Shown: piece after piece, positions 61,492 through 64,000 of the stretch
Numbering within the stretch: position 1 is the first letter of the stretch
How the letters are laid out: each line of letters begins with the position of its first letter
Source: Agromyces lapidis
GTDB lineage: Bacteria; Actinomycetota; Actinomycetes; Actinomycetales; Microbacteriaceae
Direction of reading: 5' to 3'
Assembly (NCBI RefSeq): GCF_009749405.1
Contig: NZ_WBIQ01000002.1
Coordinates: 589,176-653,175, forward strand
Length of the DNA stretch: 64,000 bases
Program-made: the position numbers and the translations under genes
Notes under the pieces: model-generated
Seen by the model: the letters and a program-made list of their open reading frames with translations, nothing else
The model's database searches: none
What the model was told of the DNA's origin: nothing

Positions 61492-62916
61492 GTGACCGTG
61501 CGACTCTACGACTCGAAGGCCCAGGCGCTGCGCGACTTCGTGCCCCTCCAGGAGGGGCGCGTCGGCATGTACGTCTGCGGACCGACGGTGCAGTCGAGCC
61601 CGCACATCGGCCACCTCCGCAGCGCCCTCGTCTACGACGTCATGCGGCGCTGGTTCGCGTATCGCGGCAACGAGGTCGTCTTCGTGCGCAACGTCACCGA
61701 TATCGACGACAAGATCCTGCAGGCCGCCGTCGACGATGGCACGAGCGACACGTGGTGGGCGCTCGCGTACCGGGTCGAGCTCGAGTTCACGGCCGCCTAC
61801 AACTCGCTCGGCATCCTCGCGCCGAGCTACGAGCCCCGTGCGACCGCGAGCGTGCAGCAGATGCAGGAGCTCATCGCCCGCCTGATCGAGCGCGGCCACG
61901 CGTACCCGGCCGCCGACGGCTCGGGCGACGTCTACTTCGACACCTCGAGCTGGCCCGCCTACGGCGAGCTCACTCGGCAGTCGCGCGACAAGATGGAGGC
62001 GGCGGCAGACGCCGACCCGCGCGGCAAGCGCGACCCCCGCGACTTCGCCCTGTGGAAGGGCCGCAAGCCGAGCGAGCCCGAGTCGGCGAGCTGGCACTCT
62101 CCGTGGGGCGACGGCAGGCCCGGCTGGCACATCGAGTGCTCGGCGATGGCCGCCCGCTACCTCGGCTCCGAGTTCGACCTGCACGGCGGCGGCCTCGACC
62201 TCCGCTTCCCGCACCACGAGAACGAACTGGCGCAGTCGAGCGCCGCGGGCGACGGCTTCGCCCGGTACTGGGTGCACAACGGCCTCGTCAACATCGGCGG
62301 CCAGAAGATGTCGAAGTCGCTCGGCAACTCGGTCTACGCCGCCGAGCTCTTCGCGCTCGCGAGCCCGCTGGCAGTGCGGTACCTGCTCGGCCAGGCGCAC
62401 TATCGTTCGACCCTCGACTACGCGCCGGCGTCGCTCCTCGAGGCCGAGGCGGCCGTCGACCGCATCCGCGTGTTCCTCGAACGCGTCGAGCGACGACTCG
62501 CGGGCACCCGCTTCGCGGGCGTCGGCGCCCCCGTCGTGCCCGAGGCATTCGAAGCCGCGATGGACGACGACCTCGGCGTGCCGCAGGCGCTCGCGGTGCT
62601 GCACGACACGGTGCGCGCCGGCAACCAGGCACTCGACGCCGAAGAGCTGCACGACGCGGCGACCGCCCACGGGCAGGTCGTCGCCATGGTGCAGGTGCTC
62701 GGCATCGACCCTCGCGACCCCCACTGGTCGGCCGCCGAGCAGGGACCCGCCGCTGCGGCGCTCGACGTGCTCGTCCGTCGCCTCATCGACGACCGGCAGG
62801 CCGCGCGCGAGTCGAAGGACTACGCCGCGGCCGACCGCATCCGCGCCGAACTCACGGCCGCGGGCATCACCATCGAAGACAGTCAGACCGGCACGCATTG
62901 GAGTTTGGGATCATGA
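61492..62916 (+). CDS. cysS: Cysteinyl-tRNA synthetase
   Basis: 474 residues. Class I synthetase with the HIGH motif in [26 protein letters not shown], zinc-binding [12 protein letters not shown] and [12 protein letters not shown], and KMSKS in [20 protein letters not shown]-type motif appears as [17 protein letters not shown]. The C-terminal helical domain recognises the anticodon. CysS charges tRNA-Cys; the MshC paralogue would lack the terminal domain. It overlaps rlmB (ATGA), a common actinobacterial pair. Confidence 0.97.
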   Translation: MTVRLYDSKAQALRDFVPLQEGRVGMYVCGPTVQSSPHIGHLRSALVYDVMRRWFAYRGNEVVFVRNVTDIDDKILQAAVDDGTSDTWWALAYRVELEFTAAYNSLGILAPSYEPRATASVQQMQELIARLIERGHAYPAADGSGDVYFDTSSWPAYGELTRQSRDKMEAAADADPRGKRDPRDFALWKGRKPSEPESASWHSPWGDGRPGWHIECSAMAARYLGSEFDLHGGGLDLRFPHHENELAQSSAAGDGFARYWVHNGLVNIGGQKMSKSLGNSVYAAELFALASPLAVRYLLGQAHYRSTLDYAPASLLEAEAAVDRIRVFLERVERRLAGTRFAGVGAPVVPEAFEAAMDDDLGVPQALAVLHDTVRAGNQALDAEELHDAATAHGQVVAMVQVLGIDPRDPHWSAAEQGPAAAALDVLVRRLIDDRQAARESKDYAAADRIRAELTAAGITIEDSQTGTHWSLGS

Positions 62917-63947
62917 AGGGCAGCAGCGGCAAGTCGCGCGCCGGAGCCGTGCGCAAGGCGAAGAACAAGCAGGTCGGATCGGGCGGCCAGGGCCGTCAGG
63001 CCCTCGAGGGCAAGGGGCCGACGCCGAAGGCCGAGGACCGCGCCTGGCACCCGGCCGGCAAGCGCAAGGCGGCGCAGGAGCGCTACGCCGCCTCGGGCGG
63101 CAAGGGCCGGCCCGGCGGCAAGGTCGCGGGTCAGGGCCGCGGATCGAGCGCGCCCCGGGGCGCATCAGGTGCGGCGCGACGTTCGAAGTCGGGCGATGAG
63201 TCCGAGATCGTGACGGGCCGCAACTCGGTCGTCGAGGCGCTGCGCACCCGCATCCCCGCGACGACGCTCTATCTCGCCGCGCGCATCGAGATGGACGACC
63301 GGGTGAAGGAGGCGGTGAAGATCGCCACCAACCGCGGCATCCCGATCCTCGAGGTCATGAAGCCCGAACTCGACCGCCTCGCCGGCGAGGGCGGCGTGCA
63401 CCAGGGCCTGGCGCTCAAGGTGCCGCCGTACGAGTACGCCCACCCGATCGAACTTCTCGACGAGATCATCGCGCGCGACGAGACGCCGCTGCTCGTCGCC
63501 CTCGACGGCATCACCGATCCGCGCAACCTCGGCGCGATCCTGCGCTCGACGGGTGCCTTCGGCGGGCAGGGCGTCATCGTGCCGCAGCGTCGCTCGGTCG
63601 GCGTCAACTCGGCCGCATGGAAGACCTCGGCCGGCGCCGCTGCGCGCGTGCCGGTCGCGATGGCCGCGAACCTGACCCAGACGCTCAAGGCGCTGAAGGA
63701 GCGGGGCGTCTTCGTGCTCGGCCTCGACGGCGACGGCGACGTGTCGCTGCCCGGCCTCAGCTGGGCCGACCGTCCGATCGTGATCGTCGTCGGCAGCGAG
63801 GGCAAGGGCCTCTCGCGGCTCGTCGCCGAGACGTGCGACGCGATCGTGTCGATCCCCATCACGGCGACGACCGAGTCGTTGAACGCGGGCATCGCCGCCT
63901 CGGTGACGCTCTACGAGATCTCGAAGCTCCGCGCCGCGGGGGAATAG
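62913..63947 (+). CDS. rlmB: 23S rRNA 2'-O-methyltransferase RlmB (SpoU family)
   Basis: 344 residues. A disordered, Lys/Gly-rich N-terminal extension of about 90 residues ([31 protein letters not shown]) probably binds RNA. A substrate-binding domain starts [24 protein letters not shown]. The SPOUT knot has [35 protein letters not shown] and [20 protein letters not shown], the three SpoU motifs. RlmB methylates G2251 (E. coli numbering). Translation is coupled to cysS. Confidence 0.95.
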   Translation: MKGSSGKSRAGAVRKAKNKQVGSGGQGRQALEGKGPTPKAEDRAWHPAGKRKAAQERYAASGGKGRPGGKVAGQGRGSSAPRGASGAARRSKSGDESEIVTGRNSVVEALRTRIPATTLYLAARIEMDDRVKEAVKIATNRGIPILEVMKPELDRLAGEGGVHQGLALKVPPYEYAHPIELLDEIIARDETPLLVALDGITDPRNLGAILRSTGAFGGQGVIVPQRRSVGVNSAAWKTSAGAAARVPVAMAANLTQTLKALKERGVFVLGLDGDGDVSLPGLSWADRPIVIVVGSEGKGLSRLVAETCDAIVSIPITATTESLNAGIAASVTLYEISKLRAAGE

Positions 63948-64000
63948 CCCCGCCCGCGCGTCGTCGCGAGGCGGTCCGGCCCCGCCGGGCCGCCGCGCGG

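Overview
The window is a very high-G+C actinobacterial chromosome segment. It most resembles a member of the Microbacteriaceae (Agromyces-like). The evidence is the gene set (SenX3/RegX3-PhoU, GlnR, CarD, a MarP-like protease, fused IspDF, CysS-RlmB), the heavy use of GTG starts, and a repeated arrangement in which a TANNNT -10 hexamer lies 6-7 nt before the start codon, implying leaderless mRNAs. No CRISPR array, insertion sequence or rRNA gene was seen. One tRNA (Lys) is present.

Layout. 1-5.6 kb: the end of a sugar ABC importer (binding protein fragment and two permeases, the first damaged by a G/C-only tract), a DUF559-type gene flanked by a repeated CCTGA motif, and a secreted GH20 hexosaminidase. 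5.6-8.2 kb: a ZTP riboswitch in front of glyA, then folD. 8.2-11.7 kb: a compact three-gene nonulosonic (sialic-like) acid cassette. 11.7-14.0 kb: gamma-carbonic anhydrase, APC transporter, YbaK. 14.1-15.2 kb: an islet of inverted and 49-bp tandem repeats next to an HTH gene. 15.2-19.4 kb: galK-galT, divergent from a DeoR regulator and an aldose epimerase. 19.4-25.6 kb: MarP-like protease, F420-type oxidoreductase, YegP-like protein, a membrane protein and a NarL-type two-component pair. 25.6-27.2 kb: tRNA-Lys with an abnormal T-arm, an abutting HNH gene and a candidate structured RNA. 27.2-30 kb: transglutaminase, MerR regulator, PabC. 30-37.4 kb: a chitin module with a LuxR-type regulator and two modular chitinases. 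37.4-45.7 kb: pstSCAB, a Nudix/phosphohistidine-type phosphatase, ppk and glnR, all on the minus strand. 45.7-48 kb: small membrane proteins, a nitrobindin-like protein and YgfZ. 48-54.2 kb: one 2033-residue secreted multidomain protein. 54.4-64 kb: methyltransferase, gpmA, phoU, senX3-regX3, a lipoprotein, carD, ispDF, cysS and rlmB.

Two themes connect distant genes. The first is chitin/GlcNAc use: the GH20 lipoprotein, two chitinases with CBM5/12-type modules, a LuxR regulator, and possibly the ABC importer. Both chitinase promoters carry the same 7-8-7 inverted repeat, making the adjacent LuxR protein the obvious candidate regulator. The second is phosphate: pst genes, ppk, phoU and senX3-regX3, with a PHO-box-like direct repeat in front of pstS and a related repeat between phoU and senX3.

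Coordinates and motifs were read by eye. Family names rest on recognised motifs, not on database searches.
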